Shown: positions 1 to 10,830, counted from the first letter of the stretch. The stretch: 64,000 nucleotides of DNA from Fomes fomentarius (GCA_022606135.1 JABYQN010000005.1:1860001-1924000), one strand, 5' to 3'. A program made the numbers and translations. Notes: a model not told the origin generated them from the sequence alone.

Positions 1-224
1 CGAGCTCATCAAATACAGCAACACTGCTGCCGACCACGGGCACGCCCACTGCTCCGAGTGGCTCTGGGATAGGTACTGCCACGGGCACCGCGACCGGCGC
101 CGACGCCTCGCAGACCTCGAACGCTGCGCGAGCGATGAAGTTGGACGGAAGTTGGCATCTTGGCACAGTCTTTGGTGTTGGTGTTGTTGGTGCTGCTCTC
201 GGAGGGACCCTTGCCTTGCTGTGA
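1..224 (+). CDS. C-terminal end of a GPI-anchored surface protein (partial)
   Basis: This is the last exon of a gene that enters from the left edge. The open frame (codons starting at base 3) gives about 73 residues. The first part is rich in Ser, Thr, Gly and Ala (repeats of TGT and TAT type), and it is followed by a short hydrophilic spacer (RAMKLDGSWH) and a hydrophobic tail rich in Val, Gly, Ala and Leu that runs to the TGA at 222-224. A Ser/Thr-rich stalk ending in a hydrophobic tail with no charged residues after it is the usual layout of a GPI-attachment signal in fungal wall and plasma-membrane proteins. The catalytic or binding domain lies outside the window, so the function cannot be named. 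A type I membrane anchor is the alternative, but there is no cytoplasmic tail. Confidence 0.7.
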   Translation, partial: SSSNTATLLPTTGTPTAPSGSGIGTATGTATGADASQTSNAARAMKLDGSWHLGTVFGVGVVGAALGGTLALL

Positions 225-831
225 ATAAGGACGAAAGTCGGACGGCTCGTGATGTATATTTAGGCGTACTATGTAGTATGTGGAAGCTTGTGCCGCATAT
301 ATGCATATAGTGTATCAGGACCCACCAGTGTATATCTTCAGTGCAATATCTATCCCCGAAACCGCGATTAGCTGCGATGCCAGTGTGTTGACAGTATCGA
401 ATGGATTCGGGCTCGCAACTCGCACTCGGGCAGATCTTCTCGCTTCAAGTGTCAAGTCAAATACTAGTGGCACTTTGCGACCATCTGGGTTTTGAATTGG
501 GAGCAAGTTTCTTTCGCTTGTTCCAATGCCGAACGCCTCTGTCAATTCTATGGGAGATTGCCATAACCAAACCCACGGAAAACACGCCTACGTTGCCGCA
601 ATCAAAGAGCCCGTACCTCAACCCCCAAACACTGGACCGGAAGCACCGTCTCGCCACGCAGAAACCTGAGAGATTCCACAAGCATTGGTGGGTTCTAGAA
701 TCGCTGGCGCTGGGCAGGACGCTGACCTCGTGCCTTGAAGCTTGAAGCGGATGTGCAAGTCGTTAAACTTCGGTTAGGAAGAATGGTATATTGATGCTAG
801 CACGAATAAGTGATACAAGTCCGACCCAAAG
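225..831. other. Intergenic, convergent 3' regions
   Basis: This stretch lies between the 3' end of the GPI-anchored protein gene and the 3' end of the HAM1-like gene. Short open frames on both strands overlap one another and show no domain or splice structure. I see no gene here; it should hold the two polyadenylation regions. Confidence 0.6.
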
Positions 832-3679
832 CTACATCAATGTATTTTTTAACCCGGTCGAATTAGATGTTGTTGTAACTGTGAAACAGTCAGCATCACC
901 CTGACAGGCAAACTTGGATTTGGACACCCACGCTTCACTGCGCCATTCGTGGCCCTTGCTCGCAGTCTCGACGCGCTCCTGAGTACGGTTCACCCATCCA
1001 GCAGTATGTCCCTCGGGGATCATCTTGTCGCCGGGCTGCGTGACGACCTTGAACTGCGCGCCACGCTCCTCCTTCTTCGCCTTCGCTTTGTCCGCCTCCT
1101 GTTTGCGCTGCTGAAGCTGCTGGCAGAGGACATCGCGGCGGTCCTTGTCCTCGCTCGCCTTCGCCTCCGTCATCTGGTCGCGCACGCCGACGAGCTGTCC
1201 ATCGACGTACTCGAGCGCAGTGCGCAGTGCGCCCGAAATTGCCTTCTGCAGTTGCTTCTTGACAAGCCCGGTCGCGAGCGGGCCGAGCATCTTGTACAAT
1301 GTGTCATGCTTCGAGTCGCGAATGCTGAACTTCAGCGTGTGTATCGAGGTCTGGATGTCTTGAATCTTAAATACGGACGAGCGATCCTTGTCTGCAGAAG
1401 TGAGGTGCACGGTGGCCGTGAGGCCCTCGCCTCCGAGAAGCACATCGGCGATACCAGAGTCCGTGAGCTTGGGCGTGCCCGTCTTTTTCCGGAAGTAGAA
1501 GGCAACGTCGCGCATGTCTGCCTGGATCTGACCGAGCGTGAGCTTGAACTCGTGGTGGGTCTCGTCCCTTGTTGTGAGGTGGTAAGTTGCTCATTCCATG
1601 GACGGAAGCACAAGGTCAACATACTTGATGTTCTTGTATGCGCTGAGCTTCATATGGTTGTGCGCGTCCACGGTAACATGATTCGGCAGGATGTTCTTGG
1701 CGGATAGCGCGAGGTTCTCGATAACAAGGTCGATTTGTTCGTCGGTGTACTCGATGCGCGGGATGGGGACATAACCCAGCTCGTCGACGAAGGCAGGGAA
1801 GATCTTCTGACGAACGTCTCTCCAGAGCTCAGGCTTGAACGTGAGGTTGCCGTCACCGTCAAAGAGCAGGTCTTTCGTGAGTTGGGCGAAGTTGTTGCCG
1901 ATACTGCGATGCACAATTCAATATTTGGTCAACATGTGCACGCACGATACAACGTACCGCTTGTTTAGGGGGTCTTCCGCCCATGCGCGGAACCACTCCG
2001 CAACGCTGTTGAACAACTTGTCGAAATGGCCCTTGTACTTGCCGTCGTAGAACTCGCGGCCAGTCTCGCGCAGCTGGCGGCCACGCTCATTGCACTGGTC
2101 GTCGAGCACGTAGCCCGGCTGGAGGAGTACCTCGCGAATGTACTCATCGATGTCACGGAACCAGTGGCGGAGCCGCTCGTCCTGCTGAGCATCATCGTTG
2201 AGCGTGCGCATAGGCTCGCCAATGGTGCTGAGGCTGCGACCGTTGGCGAATCGCTCGAGGAGGGTGCGAATCTCACAGAGCGACTGCTTGAGGTTGGGGT
2301 CGGATGCGAGCTGCTGGTGCGAGTCCTTCCCGTGGCCGGCCATGGTGCGTCCATGGGTTGCGTACTCCTCGAGGAAGTTGAGGAGCCACTTGATCGAGCC
2401 CTGGTAATCATCGTGACTTTGGCACTCGTAAATCACCTGGAACGAGTAAGCATCGCGGCGCATATAGTGTACGGATAAACGCACCTTCTTGAGGCGGAAA
2501 ATGAACTGATCACGACGCTCCTGAGGAAAATACTCGTCGTTGAAGAAGGTTTTGAAGCGGTCAGTCTGCTCGTTCGCGCGCTCGCGGTGCTCCGCAGGGA
2601 CTCGACCGAAGATAGAGTCCTTGACGCCGTTAAACTTGTCCTGGAAACGCGACTTGCGCTCTTGCGTACCAGCGTCGTCCTGGACAGGGTGACCAGCGCT
2701 TGCACGCTCCTGAACATCGCGCTTCTGGCGCTCGGCCTCAGTCTGTTGCATGACGTCAGACGCGAGTCGCGGGTGGACTAAGACAACTTGACCGTACCTG
2801 AGCCTGGCTCTTTAATTCCGTTGTCTTCTGATGAGCCTCGCTGAGAGCCTCGTCGCCGCGCTTGACCTCATCACCGTGTTTAATGGCGGTGCCTGCAGCG
2901 GGATCTTCGCTGTGCGGGTGGTGCGCGACGCGAATGTCGGTGCCGGGGATCTGCGCCTCAGAGACCTACAGATGAACGCATCAGTAACGAACCTCTCAGG
3001 AAGGATAACTGTAATAATGTACCGGGGTCTCGTGGGTGCCGACCTTGCGCCCACCTTCAGTGACGAAGGTGTGCTCGGGCGTAGGCTCGTCAACCCTGCG
3101 AAGCGCATCCTGTGAAGGACGCGCCTGCTCCGCAACCTTTTCAGCGCCGCGGGCGAGGAGATCGCGACCGATAATACCGAAGTCGCTGAGGAGCTTACGC
3201 GTCTCAGCGTTGGTGAAAACAAGGGAAAGGAGAGCGCGGAGGTGCTGAACGGCCTGCTGGCCATCAGGCCTGGCCTTCTGACCCTCGACGGGGAGGACCT
3301 CGTTCGGGTCCTTCTTGGCCTGGTCGAGACTGACGTCACGCGTATGCCAGACAAAGTTCTGGAGGACCTCGTCGGCGTTCTTCTCGCGCACGAGCGCACG
3401 GAAGGTGTCGAAGATGTCGGCGGTGTCCTGGATGAGCCTCTGGCCCTCAGACGAGAGGTTGTCGGCGTTGGATTGAAGGGCGTGGTCGGAGAAGTGAGCG
3501 AGAATGCTGTCGATTTGGTCGTTCGTTGGGAGACGCGACTGCTTCATTGCGGTGAAAGCGCCATAGAGACGGAGTTTGCGGTCGACGTCTGTCTGGAGCT
3601 TCTTGCGGTCGATTGGCTCGGTGACGGTGCCGGCGGCGGGGTGGTCGCTGATATCCTTCTGAGCTTGAGGGAGAGACAT
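832..3679 (-). CDS. HAM1-like protein (HAM1_N / HAM1_C type), predicted lipid-binding fold
   Basis: A long minus-strand gene with at least four introns, coding for roughly 850 residues. The start is ATG at 3679-3677, giving MSLPQAQKDI; the in-frame ATG further upstream would add an unconserved leader. The N-terminal part (DVDRKLRLYGAF, then EEKNADEVLQNFVWHTRD-like text) and the C-terminal part (HHEFKLTLGQIQADMRDVAF, then a Lys/Glu-rich helix) match what I know of the fungal HAM1-like family. Two introns can be placed by eye: one starts GTACGT near 1955 and ends CAG near 1906, restoring NKR-IGNNF; another starts GTATGT near 1630 and restores KNIK-DETHHEF. The family is conserved in basidiomycetes and has been linked by structure prediction to BPI/TULIP-like lipid-binding domains; the cell role is not established. 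The neighbours give no clue. The frame is intact throughout, so the gene looks functional. Confidence 0.75.
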
Positions 3680-4105
3680 GTTGATGAAGTCGTTACTGGT
3701 CAGTCGTGTAGTGTTGAGATGAAGTTGGAGGGTAGTGATTCGTGGGTCGTGAGGGAGGTCGTAAGTTGTGAGGATTGGGAGATGGACGGGGGACATATAT
3801 GTACCACGGCAGGCTGGACATGGTCGTCATAGGTGCCACAGAATGGGTCTGAATCGGTGGACAGTTCGAGAACACGATGAGGGCACCCTATACAGAAACC
3901 GCGGTGCCGCCCCTCTGCGCACCACCGCTAGACGTCAGTAGCCCCCACAACATGCCATATACGGAGAGTATCCAGTGCCACATTTCCTGCTCATTCTCCT
4001 CGTAGACAAAGACCAAGTAGTGTCGTCACGATGATGTCACTGTCCACCTACTTCCAATCCCATGACGCCCGACTCTCTGTCGCGATACTTACCCCACTTT
4101 CGCAG
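3680..4105. other. Intergenic, 5' region of the HAM1-like gene
   Basis: Upstream of the HAM1-like ATG. It contains pyrimidine-rich stretches and no clear TATA box. The short plus-strand frames from about 4031 run into the decayed coding stretch that follows. No separate gene is supported. Confidence 0.5.
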
Positions 4106-4568
4106 CACACGAGGTCTACGACCGCCCTACGACTCGGAACAGACCGTCGTGGCTCAACGCAAAAAAGTTCCCCGACTCGAGCTGCGCGTCCACATTCTTC
4201 AAATGACATTTGTTCCAGCTCGAGTACGACGCGTTCAAGGCGCGGTTTTCTGTCATGCGTCAGGTTAGGGGCCTGTCGATCCCCGACAGGGCCGACCAAT
4301 CAGGCACTCACTCCTCTTTCGTACAGCGCGGTCGGGTGCGGCAACTTGAATACGACGGCCGGGAGTCGTAGCGACTCCAGTGCCCGCGCGGAGGGGCGCG
4401 AGCACTCCGGGAGGGGAATGATGATGGTAATAACCTCCAGCAAGTCCTAGTCATGAGGTGGATACCGACCTTGAGGCCCTCTACGGCTACACCTCCTACC
4501 GTATGTTGCGTGTGCTACTACTTACTTGCAGATTTGACGAGCTAGGGTTTGAGGAAGTACTGCGATGA
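4106..4568 (+). pseudogene. Decayed coding stretch, family not recognised
   Basis: Three segments read like real protein but cannot be joined cleanly. Segment one (from 4108) reads HEVYDRPTTRNRPSWL and continues through KKFPDSS to a TGA at 4204-4206, then goes on in the same frame as LEYDAFKARFSVMRQ; the stop sits exactly where a Trp would fit. Segment two, in another frame from about 4452, reads HEVDTDLEALYGYTSYR and stays open to FDELGFEEVLR and a TGA at 4566-4568. In-frame stop plus frame change suggest a dead gene, possibly from a mobile element. The alternative is a live gene with very small exons whose borders I could not place. No family is recognised. Confidence 0.3.
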
Positions 4569-4887
4569 GCGCAGAACCGTGAAGCTAACAACAGTATCGG
4601 GGGGGTGAAAGAAGATACTTGGTGAAGCTAGAACTTGTCTTGCACGTGTCGCATTGCAAGCATCTATACAGGCGCTCATTCGATCTAGTGGTCAAACGCC
4701 AAACAAGTACAAGTCATTGATAGTTCCATTACAATGCTACTACAGACACGTTCGCGGATGATTATAAATCGTATGGTATAAAAGTGTCCATGTCCGGAAG
4801 AACTTGAGGTCCGTGTCCAACAAACAAACAACACTGTCCGAGGATTGACGCAAAGGTCACTGTGATACCCCATGGATGCGATGCGGC
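4569..4887. other. Intergenic, 3' side of the secreted-protein gene
   Basis: AT-richer than its surroundings and holding only short chance frames. This should be the 3' untranslated and terminator region of the minus-strand gene ending at 4888. Nothing else is seen. Confidence 0.5.
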
Positions 4888-5638
4888 TTAGCAGTTGTCC
4901 GAGCTCTTCACGTACGAGCTGTACACGAAGTAGTCGGCGAAGTTCTTGAACGGAATCTTGCCGCTGCAGACAGCAGTCCTACGAAGGAGCGGATCATGTC
5001 AGCCTGGCATCACGATGCATGTAACTCGGGGCTGGGGTAGAAAGAGGTACATACCAGTCAACGATCGCGGCGAAGTAGTCCTTGACGATCGCGGAGCTGG
5101 TGGGCCATGGTCCGTTGGAGGCATCGAGAGCACTATAACGACTCCGTCAGCGCAACCTTCGTCCACGAAGAGGCGATGGTACGCACTGGTAGAAGCCGTC
5201 GATAAAGTTCTGCTGAGTGATCGTCTTGCCGTCCGTCGAGATCTGCTGCAAGAGCTGCAAATGGCCAGTCAGTCATCCCGCATATGAACCGTTCACATGT
5301 AGATGACATACCGCAGTGGAGACACGCAGATCTTGGCTATGCGGAGGCTCGATATTCGGCCCAGCAACGGACTGGAGGAAGAGCTGCACGTTTCGGCGCG
5401 GGGGCAGGGGGCCATCAGGAGGGCCGAGGAAGTCGGGCGGGCACGCAGAGCCAAAGAGGCACGCGTCGTGCTGGAAGAAGTCCTCAAAGTCTGACCGAGT
5501 AAGCTGCTTCCTGCAGGTGTCGCGCAGGGCGACACACCACGGGAAGTCGCTACCCTGGCGCTTCTCTACGGGCAGAGAAGCGGCAGTCGCGGAGAGGGCG
5601 AGGGTGAGGAGGAACGACGCGGAGGCGAGCATACGCAT
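4888..5638 (-). CDS. Small secreted protein with Kex2 site, copy A
   Basis: A four-exon minus-strand gene coding for about 187 residues. The protein starts MRMLASASFLLTLALSATA, a clear signal peptide, then SLPVEKRQG, where the KR pair is a likely Kex2 processing site. The mature part carries well-spaced cysteines (WCVALRDTCRKQL, HDACLFGSACPP) and ends YVKSSDNC. Exon 1 is 5312-5638 (327 nt), with a GTATGT donor; exon 2 codes LLQQISTDGKTITQQNFIDG; exon 3 codes SNGPWPTSS; exon 4 codes TAVCSGKIPFKNFADYFVYS. It is a paralog of the plus-strand gene at 27371-28125: the exon-1 length is identical and motifs match along the whole protein. I do not recognise the family. Secretion and disulphide folding are inferred; an extracellular role in growth or interaction is possible but unproved. 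Confidence 0.85.
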
Positions 5639-5714
5639 GGTGGTGGTGGGGATAATCAAGGAATCGGAAGGATTAGGTACTAGTGTATGTGGTGAGGAGA
5701 GTCGGAAGACTGGG

Positions 5715-5750
5715 GAAGTAAGTGCGGACGAGGACAACCTTATATACCCC
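5715..5750 (-). promoter_or_regulatory. TATA-type core promoter shared with the paralog
   Basis: On the minus strand a TATATAAGG element (plus-strand bases about 5739-5747) lies about 105 nt upstream of the ATG at 5638. Between them, at about 5694-5720, is a pyrimidine-rich block, CCCCAGTCTTCCGACTCTCC, that recurs with one mismatch before the paralog at 27371. Spacing to the start is similar in both genes. Confidence 0.6.
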
Positions 5751-6097
5751 GTTACACATACCCACCGGATCCAGACAAGGACTGATGTCAGCAGCAGCGC
5801 AGGGTGGTACGCGGCGGTCTCTGGCCGCGCTCGAAAAGGTGCCTCAAGACAGAGCGTCAGTGAGTTCTGAACTTCTGCTGGTCTGGAGGCAAATCTCAAA
5901 CGAGCTCTGATGTGCTTCCGGGCCAGTGGCCACCCAGGGCCATAGCCTAGGTGATCCTCGAAGCCGTTTGCATGGTACGAGACCAGTGCCAGTGGAGTAC
6001 ATGCGGGGATCGACCTCCGATTTCGAAGTTCGCCCATGGCTTGGCAGCGAGGCCCATTCGCATTTCAAGCTCGGGCCGGTCATCCGCAGCCCTATAC

Positions 6098-6145
6098 CTA
6101 TTGCAACTCAGTGAGTGTCGGCTATTACAACTCAGTGAGTGTCGG
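6098..6145. repeat. 24-bp direct tandem repeat, two copies
   Basis: Units 6098-6121 and 6122-6145 are identical except for one base (CTATTG versus CTATTA at their start) and share CAACTCAGTGAGTGTCGG. It looks like a recent slippage or unequal-crossover duplication in non-coding DNA. Confidence 0.9.
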
Positions 6146-6695
6146 AGCGCTGGGATAGTCTCGCGGCATGGCATCCCGGTTGGTCCAGGGAACGGGGACC
6201 AAATGACCTTGCATTGTGCTACTGCCAACTTGAACTGGGGACAGACACGTCTGAACAGACAAGGCAGACTGGCTGGGCACGCCGTCGCACGGAGACTAAG
6301 CACCGAAGGAACCACTTAATATCAATAAGTATGTCCAACATGGCGGCTATCATTGGCAATCAAGTGCGCTCTGATCGTGGACGGCCTCAGATATCCACAC
6401 CGGGTATGCCATGAATGATATATGACTTTTATTTGACAGCTGCTTTGATTCAATTGCCCGTCCTTGAACTTGAATTGCTAGACCCGGCGGGAGTTGGCCT
6501 CAGACAGAACACACGTTGTTCGGAGCAGAAGGTCTAGGAAGATGCTGTGCTGTAGGAGTGATGTATAAGATGTTCGAAGATACAACATAGGATGATACAG
6601 GTCCATAGAAGCCACCGGTAAAACTAGGACCTCCTCCAAGAACTTCGAGTCTCAGTCCGAGCCCTAGACAAATGTTGGTAGCCTGGCGCCAGCTC

Positions 6696-9226
6696 TCAGG
6701 CGGTCCTCCTGTACGGGCGGATGAGAAGCGGGAGCTGCGCGCCCTTCTCAGGCTCGCTGCGCAGGGCCGGACGCTGTATGAAGGTCCCAGAAGCTTTGAT
6801 GTCCTCTGCCGGGACAGCAAATTCGAACTCGAAGTTCCGTACGAGAGTGTATACTAGGGCTTTCATTCTGTGCATATAAGCCATGAGTGAATCGCACAAC
6901 GAGAGGGCAAGAACAACAATGAAGATGACGTACTCGACAAGGGAGAAGCGGTACCCAATGCAGGCGTGGGGGCCGCCGAGAAATGTGAGGAGGTGCCCCC
7001 ACACGCCAGGAATGGCTTTGATCGCTTCAGGTGGGTTGTCCCAACGGTCAGGGCTGGATGCGCGTTCACAGTCAGTAAACTCGCATTACGGCAAAAGCTC
7101 AGAAATTAAAGGGTAAGGTAGAACCTACTTGAACTCCGATGCATCAGGGCCCCAAATATCCTCCGAAGTATGCAAGGTGGTAATGGGGATGAGGATTCGC
7201 TCGCCCTTCGCGATGCGGATCTCGTTCTGCACGCGCCCATACTTGTCCATGAACGGCGCGCTCACGGGCAGCACGTCGTCGCGCATTGCGACGCGGTTCG
7301 TGATCGTCACGGGCGCATGCAGGCGCAGCGTCTCGTGTACAACCTTCTCGAGGTACGGGAGAGAACTCAAATCCTCCATGGTGGGTATGTCGGTGTCAAG
7401 CGTCGAGAATTCTTCGCGGAGCTTGCGCTGAATTGAGGGGTTGCGCGTGATTGCGTAAAGGCACCAGGTTGTTGATGTGCTGGTGGTCTCGTGGCCGGCG
7501 ACGAGGAAAGTGGGAACCTCTGCAGGAATACCATGACCGAATAAGAGTACGAGGCCAGAGAAGGAAAGAAATACGCACGGGAGAGTACTTCCTCGTCGGT
7601 CATGCGTTGGTTCTCTGGAATGTCCGTTGCCATGTTCGCCTTGATCAGTAGCGTGAGTAGATCCCGCCCTTGAAGGTCCTTCTTCTCAAGGGCACCAGGC
7701 TTCTCGTTAGACTCGCGTATAATCTCGGCCTTCCTGTCGGTCAGAATCTGCCTCGCGATGCGCTGCATGGCGGCGCGCGCCCCGTCGACCTTCTTGGTGC
7801 GCTCGTCCCTCTGGTGCGATCATAAGACGTTAGGTAAGGTGTCCCCATGGAGCAATATGCGCGACCACGTACGAGGATGCTGAGGGAGGGTAAGGCGTTC
7901 CTGAGCAGTGCCATCAGGGTCATTTGGGGGGGCTGCTTGAAAATTGCGTGGAACGCCTTGCTGAGCTCGTTAGGTGGGATGTCCGGGTTCAATGTTTCAA
8001 AGTGGTAATTGAAACCTAATATGAATCAGACCATACATACCATAGAGTCGGTGCATCCCGGGCCTAGCAGAGATTACATAGGACTCACCTGCAAGTCCAA
8101 TCACATCCAGAGTCATCTTGCTCAGGCCTTCGATGATGTTAATGCATAGCACGCCATCTGCCTCCGTGATCTGCCTATTCCAGTATGCGCAAAGCTGTAG
8201 GAATCAGAGATATCAAAACGAGGTACTTCAGACATTGAGTTGTTCCGTACGTCGTTGGCCTTCTCAAGGAAGATCTCCGTCAACTCTCGGATTTGTGCGG
8301 GACCGAAAGCCGGGTTCTAAAGATCACTGTGAACCATATTCACCCACGGAGGGGCTACCGTGATCTTACCATCACTCGTCTCTATATAAGAGTTCACAAA
8401 CGGTGCGACAAGTGGTCTAAGACAAGCTCACCTGTTGTCTATGCTTCTCGCCTACGAGATAATCACTCAGTATGACCTAGGTCGCTTAGACGAAGGTGAT
8501 GATCATCGCACCTTCTGTTACCAGCACACCTATCAGAATGCAACCATGTCAGTAGCGCACTTGCAACTCTCCATAGCGTCTCCAGATGAACGTATCGCAG
8601 GCATAGTGGCTATATGCGCTCCATGCAAAGCACAACGAGCCCGAGCATCTCCAGATGCTCTGTCTGAAGATGCCTGGCTAGCACCGTATAATAGAGTTCA
8701 TCCACAGATCAAGCGCGCTCGACGCCGTTTGACGGGGCTAGTACTGCTGACTGTAGCGATGTAAAGAAACAGACCTTGACCGAGGATACGCGCAAGATTC
8801 CTACGACTTTCTCCAGGTTTGTAGTAGTCCATAGAGTGTGTCAGGATGTGGTTGATGACTCGCGGATCAATCGTCCACAGACGTGGGGCCTACGTTCGAA
8901 GTAAGTTCGGATTATGACCTCTACATGGTGGACGCGCGGTATAGCGCTGATAATCACTATTGGAATATAGAACTCACACTGAACAAACCGCTTCCGCGGA
9001 AGTTTGTGCCGTATGCCTTGACCCACTGCCGGTTCAACTCCAAATGTTCAGGGCCTATCTGCACCATGTTGCCATAGAGGAAACTCTTGCTTGGCGGACC
9101 TCTGAGCTGGCGCAGTGGTGAGACGTATATGGTAAGAAGTCTGCGCAGGATCTTGATGAGCCCAACAAGGACTACGCCGATGATGAGGGAGAGTACGCCA
9201 TGCGTGAAGGAGGCGAGTGCCGCCAT
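6696..9226 (-). CDS. Cytochrome P450 monooxygenase, microsomal type
   Basis: A full-length P450 in many exons. The start at 9226 gives [10 protein letters not shown] and an N-terminal membrane helix, then the proline-rich hinge [11 protein letters not shown]. Later landmarks, in order: [43 protein letters not shown]; the I-helix oxygen-binding motif AGHETTS; the K-helix ExxR in [19 protein letters not shown]; and the heme loop [13 protein letters not shown] with the Cys ligand. It ends [10 protein letters not shown] at 6696. Three successive tiny exons (8512-8529, 8432-8451 and 8370-8381) are required to build VLVTEGEKHRQQRRVM; without them the C-helix region is lost. The intron before them is long (8530-8774). 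It should be an ER-anchored heme-thiolate monooxygenase that needs P450 reductase. The substrate is unknown; sequence style fits basidiomycete-expanded clans such as CYP5144 or CYP5150, which I cannot separate by eye. Confidence 0.9.
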
Positions 9227-9684
9227 GATGATATCCACGCCGTTGGCGGATGGTAGGAGGATGGTTGGTCGGAGGCGCGAAAGGGGTCCATATATGTGGG
9301 GAAACTGGAAGCGATCATAACGCCCGAAGCCCACATACTGGCAGTCAGCGGCGGAGAAGACGGTGATTACCTCTCTCAGGAAGCACACAGCGTCGGATAT
9401 GTGCTCTCGGGCGCGTCAGCCACCGACCACACACCCGGGCACTATGACGCATGGCAGTCGGCCCGGCCCGAGCTCATTATGAAGCGCAGCCATTCTCGCT
9501 TCCGTCCAGAGCGACTGCCCGGGTATGTACTGTAACCTGTTCTACCAATCCATACTGGCAAATTCCAGGTACGGTAGACATCATGTTGCGCTGATAGTAT
9601 AATTGTCATAAGACTCGCATTACAACGCCGACATGACGTTTTTGGACGACTACATCATCGATATTGTTCAGGTAAGTGAGTCTG
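9227..9684. other. Intergenic, 5' region of the P450
   Basis: Upstream of the P450 ATG and downstream (on the minus strand) of the second P450 relic. A long frame extends the P450 N-terminus upstream but adds no conserved residues. No gene is supported. Confidence 0.5.
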
Positions 9685-10090
9685 TAGGGGGGATGAACAG
9701 TGGCAGCTGCGCCCCCTTCTCGGGCTTGCTGCGTAGTAGGACGGAACCTAATGCATGCATGTGGGCCGAAGAGGGAGACGAGGAGATGGAGATTGCCCCA
9801 TGCCCAGGGATGTTCTTCATTGCCTCAGGCGGATTGTCCCAGCGCTCAGGATGGACACCGAGCCCGAAGGGAACTTGTCAGTCACTGTCGTAACCAGACA
9901 TGAAGCATGAAGCCAAACGATGCAACTTGAAGTCCAACGCGTCCCCACCCCAGACATCCTTCCAGGTAGGCAGAGTCGTGGTCGACATGTAGATCTCATT
10001 CCTCTTCGCGATCTGGATCTCGTTCTTCACCTCCCCATGTCAACAAATGGCTCGCTGACGGGCAGCACGTCGTTCCTTGTGATGCAAGCC
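9685..10090 (-). pseudogene. 3' relic of a second cytochrome P450
   Basis: Read on the minus strand, this stretch holds the K-helix-to-C-terminus part of a P450 closely related to the intact neighbour. The pieces are [50 protein letters not shown] and [12 protein letters not shown], matching [51 protein letters not shown] and [12 protein letters not shown]. They lie in different frames with no introns to explain it. The heme loop is damaged: a glycine is lost and Gly after Cys has become Arg. Sequence upstream of the K-helix is missing. It is a tandem duplicate that was truncated and is decaying. Confidence 0.8.
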
Positions 10091-10148
10091 TAGAATTCCC
10101 TCGAACGGCTTGTGTGTACATACAATGCTAGGCATGCCTTTCCACAAT

Positions 10149-10830
10149 TCATGAATCGGCGCCAGTAGAATGCCCACTCGCGAGTATTTCTAGCAGCTTG
10201 TCGAAGCTTTCTCTGAGTTCCGCTATCTCCATCTCGAGTGCCGCTACCCGTGTCTCCATGGCGGTTGTGTCAGCATCAGGTGTCAAGCAGCGCACGAGGG
10301 GTGTGTCGCCTTATGCGCTCCTAGGTCTGCAGAATCAACTCCCCCTTCTCTTCGTCGCACTTCTGGCAGACAAACACGTCCTCTGTTCGGTAGTCAGCGT
10401 TATGGAGAAACGGTAGACAAGTCGCAGAAACCCACTAGGGCAATCAACGCAGTACCAACATGGCTGGGAAAAGGGGGCAGAACAAGATAAGCAGTTGAGC
10501 TCGAGGACCTCAGTCTGTTCGGAGTCCGATTCCGTCGAATGTATGTCACGTCGCAGGAGCTTAGTTTCTGGCTATCCCTCCTCACTCTGATGGGGCGATG
10601 TTGATGCTCGGTCGAGTAACTTCCGCGCCCTTGCAAGGCCAGACTCCGCGCTGCGAAGCTTGCCGATGTCATGGAGGTTGAAACATTCCCTTCGGGTCTT
10701 GAACGTAGGATCAACTTCTTCTCCATCGCGGCGTGCAACTCCTCCGTTCCTCGCGGAGTCGGCGCTGGATTGAAGTGTCCCGGATGATCCCGTATAGGTC
10801 GTCGGCGTCCCCGTCGTCTCATGGCCCGCG
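10149..10830 (-). pseudogene. Relic of a gene ending in a ZZ-type zinc finger and coiled coil
   Basis: On the minus strand one sees a run of helix-like text (IGKLRSAESGLARARKLL), then a cysteine-rich segment with the pattern of a ZZ zinc finger (CLSCSAPFSQPCWYCVDC followed by EDVFVCQKCDEEKGELILQT), then HTPLVRCLTPDADT, then a predicted coiled coil (ETRVAALEMEIAELRESF) ending at a stop at 10149-10151. The reading is broken by stop codons (one directly after ILQT) and by a one-base shift before LVRCLTP. Domain order resembles the C-terminal tails of several large basidiomycete proteins, but the body of the gene is gone. Introns cannot rescue all the breaks, so I call it a pseudogene. Confidence 0.6.

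Larger units (their letters stand above)
5639..6695. other. Intergenic between secreted-protein gene and P450
   Basis: Holds the promoter of the secreted-protein gene, a two-unit 24-bp tandem repeat (6098-6145) and the 3' side of the P450. Overlapping short frames on both strands are mutually inconsistent and no gene is supported. Confidence 0.5.

Noticed and set aside
949..1707. Plus-strand frame of 252 codons
   Set aside because: It lies opposite the well-supported HAM1-like gene; its residues are Leu/Arg/Val-rich in the way expected of an antisense shadow of GC-rich coding DNA.
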